A stretch of 64,000 nt of DNA from Fibrobacterota bacterium. GTDB taxonomy: Bacteria > Fibrobacterota > Chitinivibrionia > Chitinivibrionales > FEN-1185. Position 1 is the stretch's first letter. Every line of letters starts with the position of its first letter. The notes beneath the pieces were generated by a model, which was given only the letters and a program-made list of their open reading frames with translations, was not told the DNA's origin and did not search any database. A program made the position numbers and the translations under genes. The stretch lies in assembly GCA_003165595.1 (NCBI GenBank), contig PLWQ01000038.1, positions 1-64,000 on the forward strand. The letters are read 5' to 3'. Below are positions 27,257 through 35,964 of the stretch, piece by piece.

Positions 27257-27874
27257 ATGAAACGACTTACCATTTACTTCCTGCTTACCGTTGCCCTGTC
27301 CGGTATGTTCTTCGCTTCAAGGGCGGAGAGCATGCTGTCGCTTTCTATAGGCACCACCTGGCCGCAGGCGCTGCTATATACGGGGATCTGCTCCGGCGAT
27401 GCAGAGCTCAACGTCGGCGCGATTGTTGACAAGAGAATCGGGTTCGGATTCGCAACGGACTTCCTCTGGAACACTATTGAGAAAGACGTTCAGATCGCGG
27501 ACACCACGCCGGGCAAGTACAAAACCGTGAGCGCGCAGAGAACCTTCATGTTTCCGGTTATGGGATATTTCCTCATCGACCCCGTGCCGTCCTTGATAGT
27601 GCATCCGGTTGCGAAGTTCGAAATCGGGTACAATTCGATGATATTCGCCAACAAGGACACCACCAATGCAAGTCCCGTCAACTATCCGTATTTTTTCGGC
27701 CTCATTATCAAGGGAAGCGTGGATGCACTCTACAATATCGGCGAGCACAGCTCGCTTTTTCTGGGCGTCCAGTATCAGTGGGCCGACATGCGCAACGCCG
27801 CAAAAGGCGAGTTGTTTGACAAACGCGACATGAGCGGCGTCGGCATCCGCGCGGGCTTCCGGGTATTGATGTAA
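27257..27874 (+). CDS. Small exported beta-barrel-like protein
   Basis: A 205-residue exported protein. The signal peptide ends near FASRAES. The mature part consists of alternating beta segments (SLSIGTTWPQALLYTGI, VDKRIGFGFATDFLW, PYFFGLIIKGSVDALYNIG, SLFLGVQYQWADM, GVGIRAGFRVLM) suggesting an 8-stranded outer-membrane barrel of the OmpW/OmpX size class. No family is recognised. AAAGGA before the ATG at 27257 fixes the start. Confidence 0.65.
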   Translation: MKRLTIYFLLTVALSGMFFASRAESMLSLSIGTTWPQALLYTGICSGDAELNVGAIVDKRIGFGFATDFLWNTIEKDVQIADTTPGKYKTVSAQRTFMFPVMGYFLIDPVPSLIVHPVAKFEIGYNSMIFANKDTTNASPVNYPYFFGLIIKGSVDALYNIGEHSSLFLGVQYQWADMRNAAKGELFDKRDMSGVGIRAGFRVLM

Positions 27875-27898
27875 AGGCTCTTTGTTGAGACGGATTGT

Positions 27899-28336
27899 AT
27901 GCGCATCGTTCTCCAGCGCGTAAAGAAAGCTTCCGTCTCCGTGAGCGGCGCCATGGTCGCATCCATTGGCCCCGGCCTCCTCATCCTCCTTGGCATTCAC
28001 AAAGACGACACGCCGGCGCAAGCCGACTTCCTTGTGGACAAATGCGTCTGCCTCCGCATCTTTGCCGACGACGCGGGCAAAATGAACCGCTCTCTCACCG
28101 ACGCCGGCGGCGGCGCGCTCGTGGTGTCGCAATTCACGCTCTACGGAGACTGTTCCCGCGGCCGCAGGCCCAGCTTTACCGATGCGGCCGACGCCGACAA
28201 GGGGCGCACCCTGTACGAATACTTTGTGGCCCGGCTGCGGCAACAGGTCCCGGGAGTAGCAACCGGCGCATTCGGCGCCATGATGGATGTTGAGCTTGTA
28301 AACGACGGGCCCGCCACCTTCGTGCTTGACTCGTAG
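27899..28336 (+). CDS. dtd: D-aminoacyl-tRNA deacylase
   Basis: A 145-residue DTD that hydrolyses D-amino acids mischarged onto tRNA. The full family signature is present: [27 protein letters not shown], the catalytic SQFTLYGDC near residue 80, KGRRPSF-like [10 protein letters not shown], and the Gly-cisPro-like segment [22 protein letters not shown] near 120-137. The length is standard. Confidence 0.96.
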   Translation: MRIVLQRVKKASVSVSGAMVASIGPGLLILLGIHKDDTPAQADFLVDKCVCLRIFADDAGKMNRSLTDAGGGALVVSQFTLYGDCSRGRRPSFTDAADADKGRTLYEYFVARLRQQVPGVATGAFGAMMDVELVNDGPATFVLDS

Positions 28337-28396
28337 CAAAAAGGCATCACTACGAAACGCTTCGCCGCAATCCTCATTTCGTGCGCTCTTCCCTGC

Positions 28397-30478
28397 GTGG
28401 CCATGGCCCAAGGCGCCGACTGGCCCGTTCCTCGCCCGCTTTCCGGGTTCGGCGCGAGCGGACACTACCGCGTGGTGCGAGACAGCATTCCCAGCCCGCA
28501 ATGGTCCGGCAAATACGTGTACGTTTTCCATCCGGCCGACACGCTGGCGAAATATCCGCTTATTCTATTCTGTCACGGCATGGGAGAGGTCGAACCGGCA
28601 TTGTACGGTCCGCTCATCGCCAACCTGGCAAGCCGCGGCCACACCGTGGTCTTTTCCCCCTACAAGAGTTTTGCGGGTGATCCCAGGCAGAGAAAGAAAT
28701 ACAGAATATTGACCGCCGGCTTCGAGGCGGCGGTACAGCGGTTCGGCCGCTGCATAGACACAACGCGAATCGGCGTCGTGGGTCATTCGTACGGCGGCGG
28801 CGCGGTGCCCGCCGTGGCGTGGCATTGCTTGGTGGAAAATCAGTGGGGAGCAAACGGCGCGTTCCTGTATGTCATGTCGCCGTGGTTTTCCTATTTTATT
28901 ACGCAGGACCAGCTGGAGGCGTTTCCGCCCCGGACTTTTCTCGTCGCGCAGGTATATCACGACGACAGGATAAACGACAGGCGCATGGCAGTTGACATAT
29001 TCAACAATATCGACATACCCGATACCCAGAAGGTGTTCGTGGAACTGTTCAGCGACTCCATCAGGGGCTATGTTCTTTCGGCGGACAATGCCACGCCAAC
29101 GGGTCCGGCCGACAAAAACGGGGCCGAGAACGCCCTCGATTTCTACGGCGTGTATAAATTCGTGGACGCGCTTGCCGATTATGTCTTCCGGGGAAACCCC
29201 GAGGCAAAAAAGATCGCTCTCGACACCGGCACGGCGGACCAGCGTTTTATGGGCGCCTGGCCCGACAAACGGCCCGTGAGGGAGTGCGCGGTAACGCGTT
29301 CGCCCGATGCGCGGACGTCGGGGCCATGCCTTAACGAATGGGAAAACCCGCTGAATCCCCGCCGCGACGAGTCGCCCACGTTCATGCCCGAAAAACGCGC
29401 AAACAGGTTCCATCACGGGCGCAAGACAATCCACAGCTACTGGGAATTCGAAAAGGCAAAAGTCCGCGAGCGCCGCGCGCACCGGGCTATGCCGTGCGAC
29501 TCCTCCTTATGCATCATTCCGCCCATCGAACAGGGCTTCGGCGCTTTGGGGCCGTGGCAGATGAACGTCGACAGCCTTCCGCAGCCCCTCTGGAGAGGCC
29601 GCTGGGTGCATGTGTTTTCACCGGCGGGAGCGCCCGGCCCGAGGCCCGCGATTCTGTTTTGTCATGGCTATTCCTCGTCGAGGCCCGAGCACTACCTTCC
29701 GCTCATTATGCACATGGTAAGCAAAGGCTACGTGGTGATCTTCTCTCCGTATCAATTCGCGGCGGTCGACCCCAAAGAGGTCAAGAAGTACGCAACCATG
29801 GAGACCGGCTTCGAAATCGCAATTGACAACTTCCACGCCTTGATCGATACCACGCGCATCGGGTTTGTGGGCCATTCCTTCGGCGCAGGCTCAATCCCTG
29901 CCGTAGCGCTGTGGGCCCTTGTCGACAAGAACTGGGGAAACGCGGCCGCGTTCCTCTACCTGATGGCGCCCTGGTACAGCTACGAGGTCGACAGGATCAA
30001 ACTGCGCCTCTTCCCGCAGCGTGTCAAGATGATAACCGAGGTATTCGCCGACGACCACGTCTGCGATCACCGCATGGCGATTTCCCTGTTCAACACCATC
30101 GGCATTCCGGCGTCCGAAAAGAATTTTATCCTGGTCAACAGCGATTCGCTGCCGGGATGCCGGCTCAAGGCCGATCACAACACGCCCAAAGGTCCGTTTG
30201 ATCCCCGCGCCGAGGAAGATGCGCTCGACTACTACGGCGTGTACCGCCTGTTCGACGCGCTCGCAGCCTACGCCTTCGACAACGACCCGGCCGGAAAGGC
30301 GCTTGCCATGGGAAGGGACGGTACGACGCGCTTCATGGGCACCTGGAGCAACGGCAAGCCCGTGACCCCGCTTGTCGCAACAGGAAACCCGCAGCCCGAC
30401 CAGCCCGAAGACTTCTATGTGTTCGGCTGGCATTCCAGGCTCAACCCGCTGGCAAACGAAGTGATTGTTGACAAGTAG
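28397..30478 (+). CDS. Exported tandem alpha/beta-hydrolase (internal duplication)
   Basis: Two homologous halves of about 320 residues, each an alpha/beta-hydrolase. The nucleophile elbows are GVVGHSYGGGAVPAVAW and GFVGHSFGAGSIPAVAL. The oxyanion strands are LILFCHGMG and AILFCHGYS, and each half ends in DYYGVYRLFDAL-like helices. Substrates are unknown; esterase or carbohydrate esterase activity would fit. From the GTG at 28397 the protein lacks a signal peptide start, but the in-frame sequence upstream from an ATC at 28346 encodes KRFAAILISCALPCVAMAQ after TT, a perfect signal peptide preceded by AAAAAGG. The true start is probably that ATC or a mutated ATG. Confidence 0.8.
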   Translation: MAMAQGADWPVPRPLSGFGASGHYRVVRDSIPSPQWSGKYVYVFHPADTLAKYPLILFCHGMGEVEPALYGPLIANLASRGHTVVFSPYKSFAGDPRQRKKYRILTAGFEAAVQRFGRCIDTTRIGVVGHSYGGGAVPAVAWHCLVENQWGANGAFLYVMSPWFSYFITQDQLEAFPPRTFLVAQVYHDDRINDRRMAVDIFNNIDIPDTQKVFVELFSDSIRGYVLSADNATPTGPADKNGAENALDFYGVYKFVDALADYVFRGNPEAKKIALDTGTADQRFMGAWPDKRPVRECAVTRSPDARTSGPCLNEWENPLNPRRDESPTFMPEKRANRFHHGRKTIHSYWEFEKAKVRERRAHRAMPCDSSLCIIPPIEQGFGALGPWQMNVDSLPQPLWRGRWVHVFSPAGAPGPRPAILFCHGYSSSRPEHYLPLIMHMVSKGYVVIFSPYQFAAVDPKEVKKYATMETGFEIAIDNFHALIDTTRIGFVGHSFGAGSIPAVALWALVDKNWGNAAAFLYLMAPWYSYEVDRIKLRLFPQRVKMITEVFADDHVCDHRMAISLFNTIGIPASEKNFILVNSDSLPGCRLKADHNTPKGPFDPRAEEDALDYYGVYRLFDALAAYAFDNDPAGKALAMGRDGTTRFMGTWSNGKPVTPLVATGNPQPDQPEDFYVFGWHSRLNPLANEVIVDK

Positions 30479-30545
30479 AAAACCTGTCCGGATTGCGGGT
30501 AGGATTTGTTAACACTCTTAAAGGCCATGTTCGTCTTTTTTACCC

Positions 30546-30636
30546 CTCAGCGTCGGCCCTGAGGCCGGAGGATCGGCCGCTCGCGCTGTTTGAGCCCGGC
30601 ATCTTCTTGAGCTTTGCCCCTTGTCCTGCCGGGTGA
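30546..30636 (+). repeat. Structured dispersed repeat, copy B
   Basis: About 91 bases matching copy A at 13467-13562. The first hairpin is GGCCG/CGGCC where copy A has GGACC/GGTCC. The second is CCCGGCA/TGCCGGG. It ends about 100 bases before the PfkB start on the same strand. Confidence 0.6.
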
Positions 30637-30738
30637 GTTCACGTGAATCCTCGCCGCGTCCGTCCTCACCCGCTCCCGCAAGTTATTTTATTGCGGGAAC
30701 GATACTTTGTTTCACCCGTCAGCAAAGGACGCTTTCGC

Positions 30739-31746
30739 ATGAAGCAGAATTCACGACGCAAACCCGCATCAACCCTCGTGGTCGGCATCGGTTCCGCCCT
30801 TGTCGATATTCTCGTCAGGGAAACCGATGAATTTCTCGCGCAAACCGGCGGGCAAAAAGGCGGCATGACGCTTGTTTCGGGCGCGGACTTCATCGACGGC
30901 GCGCTCGCGAAAACCACGCACAAGGCATCCATCGTGCCGGGCGGGTCCGCGTGCAACACCATTCTGGGAATCGGCAGGCTCGGCGGAAACGCGCGGTTCA
31001 TCGGCAAGCGCGGCAACGACGAACTTGGTGCGCTCCTGGAAACCGCCCTGGTCAAAAACAACGTGGAGCCGCGCCTTCTGGTTTCGCCGTCACCCACGGG
31101 CCGCGTGCTGTCGGTCATCACTCCCGACGCGCAGCGGACCATGTTCACGTTTCTCGGAGCGTCAAGTGAGACCAAACCGGAGGAAATGCGGGCCGAATTG
31201 TTTGCCGGCGCCGCGCTCGTTCATATCGAAGGCTACATCCTGTTCAACGAAGCGCTTATTCTCGCGGCGCTCAAGGCCGCCAAAGCGGCAGGCGCGCTCG
31301 TATCGCTCGACCTCGCATCCTTTACCGTTGTCGAGGCATCAAAAGCCATTCTGGAAGATCTTGTCGCCGATTATGTCGACATCATTATCGCCAACGAAGA
31401 CGAGGCCCGCGCATTTACCGGGCACTCCGACGAGCACAAAGCGCTCGAAGTCCTGTCAAAGAAGGCGGGAACCGCAGTTGTCAAGGTCGGCAAGCGCGGC
31501 AGCCACATTGTACACAAGGGCGAAAAGGCGAGCATCGGCATCATGGGAGACGGGTCTGCCGTGGATACCACGGGCGCAGGCGATTTGTGGGCGTCCGGAT
31601 TCCTCTACGGCCTTGTCAACGGTCTTTCCGTGGAAAAGGCGGGCAGGCTCGGCGCCGCCTGCGGTTATGAGGTGTGCCAGGTCGTGGGAGCGCAGATCCC
31701 GGATGAAGGGTGGGAGAGAATAAACAAGTTGAAGGTTCAAAGTTGA
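30739..31746 (+). CDS. PfkB-family sugar or nucleoside kinase
   Basis: A 335-residue ribokinase/PfkB-fold kinase. The N-terminal motif is in GGSACNTILGIGRLGGNARFIGKRGNDELG near residue 60. The C-terminal signature DTTGAGDLWASGFLYGL near residue 280 holds the catalytic Asp and the anion hole. The order and spacing resemble adenosine kinase-like members, so a nucleoside is the best guess for the substrate, but this is uncertain. The ATG at 30739 has AAAGGA 9 bases upstream. A longer frame to 30643 lacks a ribosome site. Confidence 0.85.
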   Translation: MKQNSRRKPASTLVVGIGSALVDILVRETDEFLAQTGGQKGGMTLVSGADFIDGALAKTTHKASIVPGGSACNTILGIGRLGGNARFIGKRGNDELGALLETALVKNNVEPRLLVSPSPTGRVLSVITPDAQRTMFTFLGASSETKPEEMRAELFAGAALVHIEGYILFNEALILAALKAAKAAGALVSLDLASFTVVEASKAILEDLVADYVDIIIANEDEARAFTGHSDEHKALEVLSKKAGTAVVKVGKRGSHIVHKGEKASIGIMGDGSAVDTTGAGDLWASGFLYGLVNGLSVEKAGRLGAACGYEVCQVVGAQIPDEGWERINKLKVQS

Positions 31747-31766
31747 CGGTTGACGGCTAATTTCGC

Positions 31767-31855
31767 GACGGGCAAGCTGTGTTGGGATGCATTTCTTGTC
31801 TCGCCCTCTCTCTGTGGGAGAAGGCGGACTGGCGAGGGCAGGCGGGGTGAGGTCG
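31767..31855. repeat. REP-like intergenic repeat, copy 1
   Basis: Contains CCCTCTCTCTGTGGGAGA followed by AGGCGGACTGGCGAGGGCAG and GGGTGAGGTCGG, which match copy 2 at 35638-35730 closely. ACGGGCAA about 35 bases before the palindrome is also shared. It lies between the kinase and the toxin gene, away from coding sequence. Confidence 0.6.
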
Positions 31856-31958
31856 GCATCATGCCTGCCAGAATTTCCCGCTTGGTTTCAGAATCTTCCT
31901 CTCTGCCGTTTCGCTTTCTAACTCGCGAATTTCTTGTTTTCTACGGTTTCCTTCCCGT

Positions 31959-32354
31959 TTAAAGCTGCGGAAGCATTGAAAGCGTGACTTTCGCGTAACC
32001 GGCCTTCTTTTTGTCTTCAGGGTGCGGTTCAAGCCCCACGACGGTGATTTCGCCTTTGCCCGGACCGTAGACCCAAAACAATCGCCCGGCTCCGGGCGTA
32101 TTGTTATCAAGGTACGATTGCCAAACCTTGCACGGTCTGCCGACAATTTTTCCATACCTCCGGCTCAAGTCGTCGATTTCATGGGACTGAAGGCCGGTGT
32201 GGCGGGGGTTTGAAGATAGAAGCAGCACGGTCTTGATGAGCTTCTTCCACAGTTTCTTTTCTTCTTTGTCTAGCCTATCCTCCTGCGCTCTCCGACGCAT
32301 GTCGTCCCAGTATTCCTGCATGTCTGGCACGCCCATGCGGATGATGAAACTCAT
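31959..32354 (-). CDS. Probable type II toxin (RelE/ParE-like fold)
   Basis: A 131-residue basic protein. The C-terminal half GRLFWVYGPGKGEITVVGLEPHPEDKKKAGYAKVTL has the strand-loop-strand pattern and charged residues of RelE/ParE-like toxins. The first half is helical and Lys/Arg/Glu-rich (DMRRRAQEDRLDKEEKKLWKKLIKTVLLL). It starts 3 bases after the antitoxin stop, in the antitoxin-first order. RNA cleavage at the ribosome would be expected from the fold, but the family is not certain. An ATG 18 bases in is another possible start. Confidence 0.7.
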   Translation of the reverse strand: MSFIIRMGVPDMQEYWDDMRRRAQEDRLDKEEKKLWKKLIKTVLLLSSNPRHTGLQSHEIDDLSRRYGKIVGRPCKVWQSYLDNNTPGAGRLFWVYGPGKGEITVVGLEPHPEDKKKAGYAKVTLSMLPQL

Positions 32355-32357
32355 TGG

Positions 32358-32642
32358 TCACTCCTCGGCGTCTGCATACTGCTTCAGCTCTTCGAGGTCA
32401 ACGGGTTTACCGGCAATGCCTTTGGCGAAATTCTTCATGGATCTGTCCACCATATGCAATGTATTCACCGAAAGCTGGTCGAGTTTTGCCAAAACCTGGG
32501 GCTCCATTTTAAGAGTAATTGCCCCCTTTTCATTGGCATAAACTCGAACGTGATAATGTTTAAAGGGCGGAACCCCTTTCACAACAAACCGTCGCTTCGT
32601 ATCGAGCGTCGCGTCGTACTCTGTGAGTAATTCTGCTGACAT
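32358..32642 (-). CDS. Probable cognate antitoxin
   Basis: A 94-residue protein. The first half (YDATLDTKRRFVVKGVPPFKHYHVRVYANEKGAITLKMEPQVL) is a short beta-rich segment like AbrB-type or related DNA-binding antitoxin domains. The second half (LDQLSVNTLHMVDRSMKNFAKGIAGKPVDLEELKQY) is a helical region suited to wrapping a toxin. GAGGG precedes the ATG at 32642. A longer in-frame start at 32711 overlaps the promoter and was rejected. Confidence 0.72.
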   Translation of the reverse strand: MSAELLTEYDATLDTKRRFVVKGVPPFKHYHVRVYANEKGAITLKMEPQVLAKLDQLSVNTLHMVDRSMKNFAKGIAGKPVDLEELKQYADAEE

Positions 32643-32688
32643 AATACTGCCCTCTGAATCTGGATTTGAATTTGTATATAATCTGAAT

Positions 32689-32712
32689 ATTATACGTGTG
32701 GGATTTCCCACA
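32689..32712 (-). promoter_or_regulatory. Toxin-antitoxin promoter with palindromic operator
   Basis: On the minus strand a TATAAT box (32694-32689) lies about 50 bases before the antitoxin start. Immediately upstream, in the -10/-35 spacer, is a perfect 16-base palindrome TGTGGGATTTCCCACA (32697-32712). This placement is typical of autorepressed toxin-antitoxin operons. No clear -35 box is seen. Confidence 0.6.
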
Positions 32713-33151
32713 TATTTAATATAGCCCCATTTCGATAAAAAATCAACAGGAAAATAAAGAACGCCCCGGCCTCGGCCCGGACCAACCGGCCGGGCGCTCG
32801 GTCTGGCCGCGTGCCGACCGTTCGTCGTCGCCGTCTGTTTCCGGACCTTCTTCGAGGAAGAATAAAGACATTTCCGCCTCAGTTGTCAAATCTGAAAACT
32901 TGTGGTGAGCACTTCGGCAGGCTCAGTGCAGGCCCGTCGAACCATATCCGTCTCGTGGCTTCGGCTTAAAGCTTAAAAGTCATGCGCAGGTTCTCTCGAC
33001 AGCAGCACTTTGCGAGCCCAGCTACATTGTTCAAATATCCCTGTCCACGGATATTTATTTTAACAAACGAGTCATCAACGGTCACAGGCAACACGCGGAA
33101 CACGGAAACCCTTCCTCAACAACCATCATATCCACTAAGGAGCCTTTCCCT
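32713..33151. other. Intergenic region without a recognised gene
   Basis: This stretch between the antitoxin promoter and a small plus-strand gene has GC-rich inverted segments near 32765-32815 and a stretch around 32914-32943 (CTTCGGCAGGCTCAGTG) that looks like widespread intergenic repeat sequence. The last bases hold the AAGGAG ribosome site of the next gene. Nothing else was found. Confidence 0.5.
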
Positions 33152-33331
33152 ATGAAGAACTGTGAAATGAAGGTAACCGGTAACATTCTGACGATTACGG
33201 TTGACATTTCAAAGGACTTTGGCAAATCCGCTTCCGGCAAGAGCGTCATGATTGCTTCGACGGAAGGTAATGTGTCCATACCGGAAAAAGAGGACATAAA
33301 GATCGGCCTCAATGTGTACAAAAAGGCTTGA
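33152..33331 (+). CDS. Conserved-looking 59-residue protein
   Basis: An ATG at 33152 with AAGGAG 9 bases upstream opens a 59-residue protein (MKNCEMKVTGNILTITVDIS, then KDFGKSASGKSVMIASTEG and IPEKEDIKIGLNVYKK). The alternation of hydrophobic residues, the SGKSVMIAST loop and the IGLNVYK end look like a genuine small beta protein. I recall similar small uncharacterised proteins in other bacteria but cannot name a family. It is short enough to be missed by standard gene-length cut-offs. Confidence 0.72.
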   Translation: MKNCEMKVTGNILTITVDISKDFGKSASGKSVMIASTEGNVSIPEKEDIKIGLNVYKKA

Positions 33332-33644
33332 GCGTTCCAGACTACATTTCCTTGAAACGGGGGGAATTCGACGAGTTCCGAGAAGGCCGTTACAGGCACT
33401 ACGGTGACCGTGCCGAAGGATTCATTGTGGTTCCGGGCCCACGGTAGGGTATCAGCGATTCGTATTGCGCTGATCTTGTATGTCCTTCCAGACGAACAAG
33501 GAGATTAGCGTTTCTCACTTGCAAAGGAAATGAAAGCCGCGCGTCTTTCGATAGATGTGAATTTGTTGCCTTGAGCAAAGGGTGCATTAGACAGAAAGAA
33601 CCATTTCTATGCGTTCTTAAACGCACTTGGAAGGAGGTAGGATT
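33332..33644. other. Intergenic region, nothing recognised
   Basis: No frame with a ribosome site, no strong hairpin and no repeat was seen in this 313-base stretch, apart from the AAGGAGG ribosome site just before 33645. Confidence 0.5.
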
Positions 33645-34823
33645 ATGTCAATATACCTTCAAAGGTTATCTGTTTCTTTGATTTCATTTTTGTGTCTTCT
33701 GGATTGCAGCAACAACCCGGCGGCACCAACTGTCGGAACCATTCAGGGACAGATTGCAAATACTGTGGGTGACACTCTGATAGCGGGTGCCAGCATCTCG
33801 ACAACACCGCCAACTAGCGTGGTGAATACAGACGCACAGGGTAGATTCTCAATAAATGGCGTCTCCCCCGGTCAGTACACGGTTGTGGCATTTAGAGCAG
33901 GCTATTATTCCGATAGTATAACCATTACGGTAACGGCAGGCCAATCCACCACAGCCGACATACGTCTCAATCTGGCCGCACCCTTGGCTCCGACGAACTT
34001 AGCAATAACACCTAATGATAGTAGTGTGACAGTAACCTGGGCCAGTGTGAATACCGCAACCTCTTATAATCTTTATTACGCTGCGGGGACAACGGTTACC
34101 AGAACGCGCGGAACAAAGGTGACAGGAGTGATTTCTCCCCTTCAGGTAACCAGTTTGACAACCGGCACACAGTATGCTTTTGCTGTATCCGCTGTGAACG
34201 CCGGAGGAGAATCGCAATTAAGCGCGGCGATAATCGATAGCCCGATCACAATTTCTTCTCCGGTTGCTGGCGAGAAAGTTGTTGCCGGGGATACACTTCT
34301 GGTCTCTTGGACCCAATCGATTACCGGCCACAGAATCTTCTACAATTACAATTTCGGGGCCGGGTGGCAGAAGTTCCCGTCTGTCATGTCGGTCAATAAT
34401 TATTCCGCAAGAGCGGTTCTGCCAATAACCTCATATACCGACAGTTTTCAGATCATGGTCGAAGACAGCGGCAATACTTATGCGGCAGGAATCACCGCTC
34501 CATTTTCAATCAAATACATTGTCATAACAAATCCGGTAGCAGGCCAGACTTTAGCGGCAGGTTCCACGGTCATGATAACATGGAAAGACATACCGGCCAA
34601 GTTGTCCTCTCTTCGCATCCTGCTTTCAACGGACGGAGGCAATTCATTCAGCGACATGTTGACCGGATCGATCGGTGATCTTTCGGAAACGTCCTACGCT
34701 TGGATCATTGGTGCCGAACCTGGAGGCTCCTTTACATATCCAAGTTCCAGGTGCATCGTGAAAATCGCAGATTACATTATAAACAATTGTTTCGATGTTA
34801 CGGAGACTTTCAGCGTGCAGTAA
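33645..34823 (+). CDS. Lipoprotein with carboxypeptidase-regulatory-like and Fn3 domains
   Basis: A 392-residue lipoprotein with lipobox LLDC. Residues 30-105 form a carboxypeptidase regulatory-like (Ig-type) domain (GTIQGQIANTVGDTLIAGASIST...QGRFSINGVSPGQYTVVAFRAGYYS). Residues 110-195 are a fibronectin type III-like domain (PTNLAITPNDSSVTVTWASVNTATSYNLYYA). Two related Ig-like repeats follow (ITISSPVAGEKVVAGDTLLVSW and IVITNPVAGQTLAAGSTVMITW). It is a surface binding or structural protein with no enzyme motif. AAGGAGG precedes the ATG at 33645. Confidence 0.78.
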   Translation: MSIYLQRLSVSLISFLCLLDCSNNPAAPTVGTIQGQIANTVGDTLIAGASISTTPPTSVVNTDAQGRFSINGVSPGQYTVVAFRAGYYSDSITITVTAGQSTTADIRLNLAAPLAPTNLAITPNDSSVTVTWASVNTATSYNLYYAAGTTVTRTRGTKVTGVISPLQVTSLTTGTQYAFAVSAVNAGGESQLSAAIIDSPITISSPVAGEKVVAGDTLLVSWTQSITGHRIFYNYNFGAGWQKFPSVMSVNNYSARAVLPITSYTDSFQIMVEDSGNTYAAGITAPFSIKYIVITNPVAGQTLAAGSTVMITWKDIPAKLSSLRILLSTDGGNSFSDMLTGSIGDLSETSYAWIIGAEPGGSFTYPSSRCIVKIADYIINNCFDVTETFSVQ

Positions 34824-35101
34824 AGGAAAAAGCGGCCGCGTCCTTGCGCAATGACGATTGTGCAACCTACCTGGCAGCCGTTTACCTGGGAAGCTACCGG
34901 CAATGCTTCGACACAAAAACTCATTTCTGACAATGTTCCGAGGCGCTTGCGCGCCCCGGATTGAAAAGAGTAAAAGGGTACGGATATCATAAAAAGTTAT
35001 TTCACATTTTAACAAAAGGCTATTGACCCGGTCACGAGGGGTGCCAAAACGATAATTTCCTTTTGCTACGACCCGATACTCGCTTCTTGCACCTCGCTTG
35101 C

Positions 35102-35419
35102 TCACTTCCCGCTTCTCAGTATCACCATCTCCGGCCTTTTTACCTCTTTGATGGACCTGTTCCAGATAAACACCTTTTTCTCGCGCGGGATGTCAACTTC
35201 CTGCAGCGCCTTGACAAACAACTCCTTTGACACGCTTTCCAGAATAATGGCTTCAGTGCGCATTGCCTTGCAGGAACCGTATTGATAGGTGCGCAGATTA
35301 TCCGCGGTCATGAGTTCGAGAATACGGCCGCGTTTGGCATCGTATCGTTCCTGCAGGCGTTGAACCTCTTGCCGCAGACGGACGGATTCGTCGATAAGGA
35401 CATCGAGTTCGGAAGGCAT
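35102..35419 (-). CDS. Small coiled-coil protein of unknown function
   Basis: A 105-residue protein. Residues 5-40 form a coiled coil (LDVLIDESVRLRQEVQRLQERYDAKRGRILELM), then a mixed region (LRTYQYGSCKAMRTEAIILESVSKELFVKALQEVDIPREKKVFIWNRSIKEVKRPEMVIL). The layout recalls phage Gam-like or Mu-type small DNA-binding proteins, but the match is too weak to claim. It stands alone, with GGAG before the ATG. Confidence 0.55.
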   Translation of the reverse strand: MPSELDVLIDESVRLRQEVQRLQERYDAKRGRILELMTADNLRTYQYGSCKAMRTEAIILESVSKELFVKALQEVDIPREKKVFIWNRSIKEVKRPEMVILRSGK

Positions 35420-35964
35420 ACGTGACTCCGGGAAATAGATTTGCCGGTGACAGAGCGACGCCGCCGGAAGCCGGGCTACTGCAGAGGTTTCCCGTCTTCT
35501 GTCACGAGATCCATTTCGATCAAAGATTTGTTGTCGACTGATGAAAATACGGTGTTTTTGAGGGATTGGCAACCGTCATGCGAACAGGATTAGAAAGGAT
35601 CGGAACCCAAGAATGTGACCGATTTTGTACTTGCTTTGCAACGGGCAAAAGGGTTGGGCTGCCGTTTCTCATTTTGGCCCTCTCCTGTGGGAGAGGGCGG
35701 ACTGCCGAAGGCAGGCCGGGTGAGGTCGGACCTCATCCAGACGCAGGGGAACTTTTCGCCGCGCCAGCGGCGGGGCGCCCATTTTCTTTGAATTATTCCT
35801 TCTAATGCAATCTATTACTCATCTTGACACACGCCTGTTTTCTTCCAGAAAACACTTTCTTGCCTTGCCCTTTGCGGGTCCTTTCCCTTGACGGTATATT
35901 ATTCCTCAGAACATCTCTCACAATCCGACGGCCCTTTCGACCGCAGTAACAGAGGAGACTTTTC
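35420..35964. other. Intergenic region with REP-like repeat
   Basis: Between the divergent coiled-coil gene and the vWA gene. It holds REP-like copy 2 (35638-35730) and a ribosome site AGAGGAG just before 35965. No gene or clear promoter pair was seen. Confidence 0.5.
35638..35730. repeat. REP-like intergenic repeat, copy 2
   Basis: GGCCCTCTCCTGTGGGAGAG with a perfect CCCTCTCC/GGAGAGGG-type palindrome, then GGCGGACTGCCGAAGGCAG and GGGTGAGGTCGG. It matches copy 1 at 31767-31855 in sequence and in the ACGGGCAA flank. Confidence 0.65.

Noticed and set aside
27374-28531. A 385-codon minus-strand frame across the dtd and small barrel genes
   Set aside because: It spans two well-supported plus-strand genes including a full dtd; no family signature.
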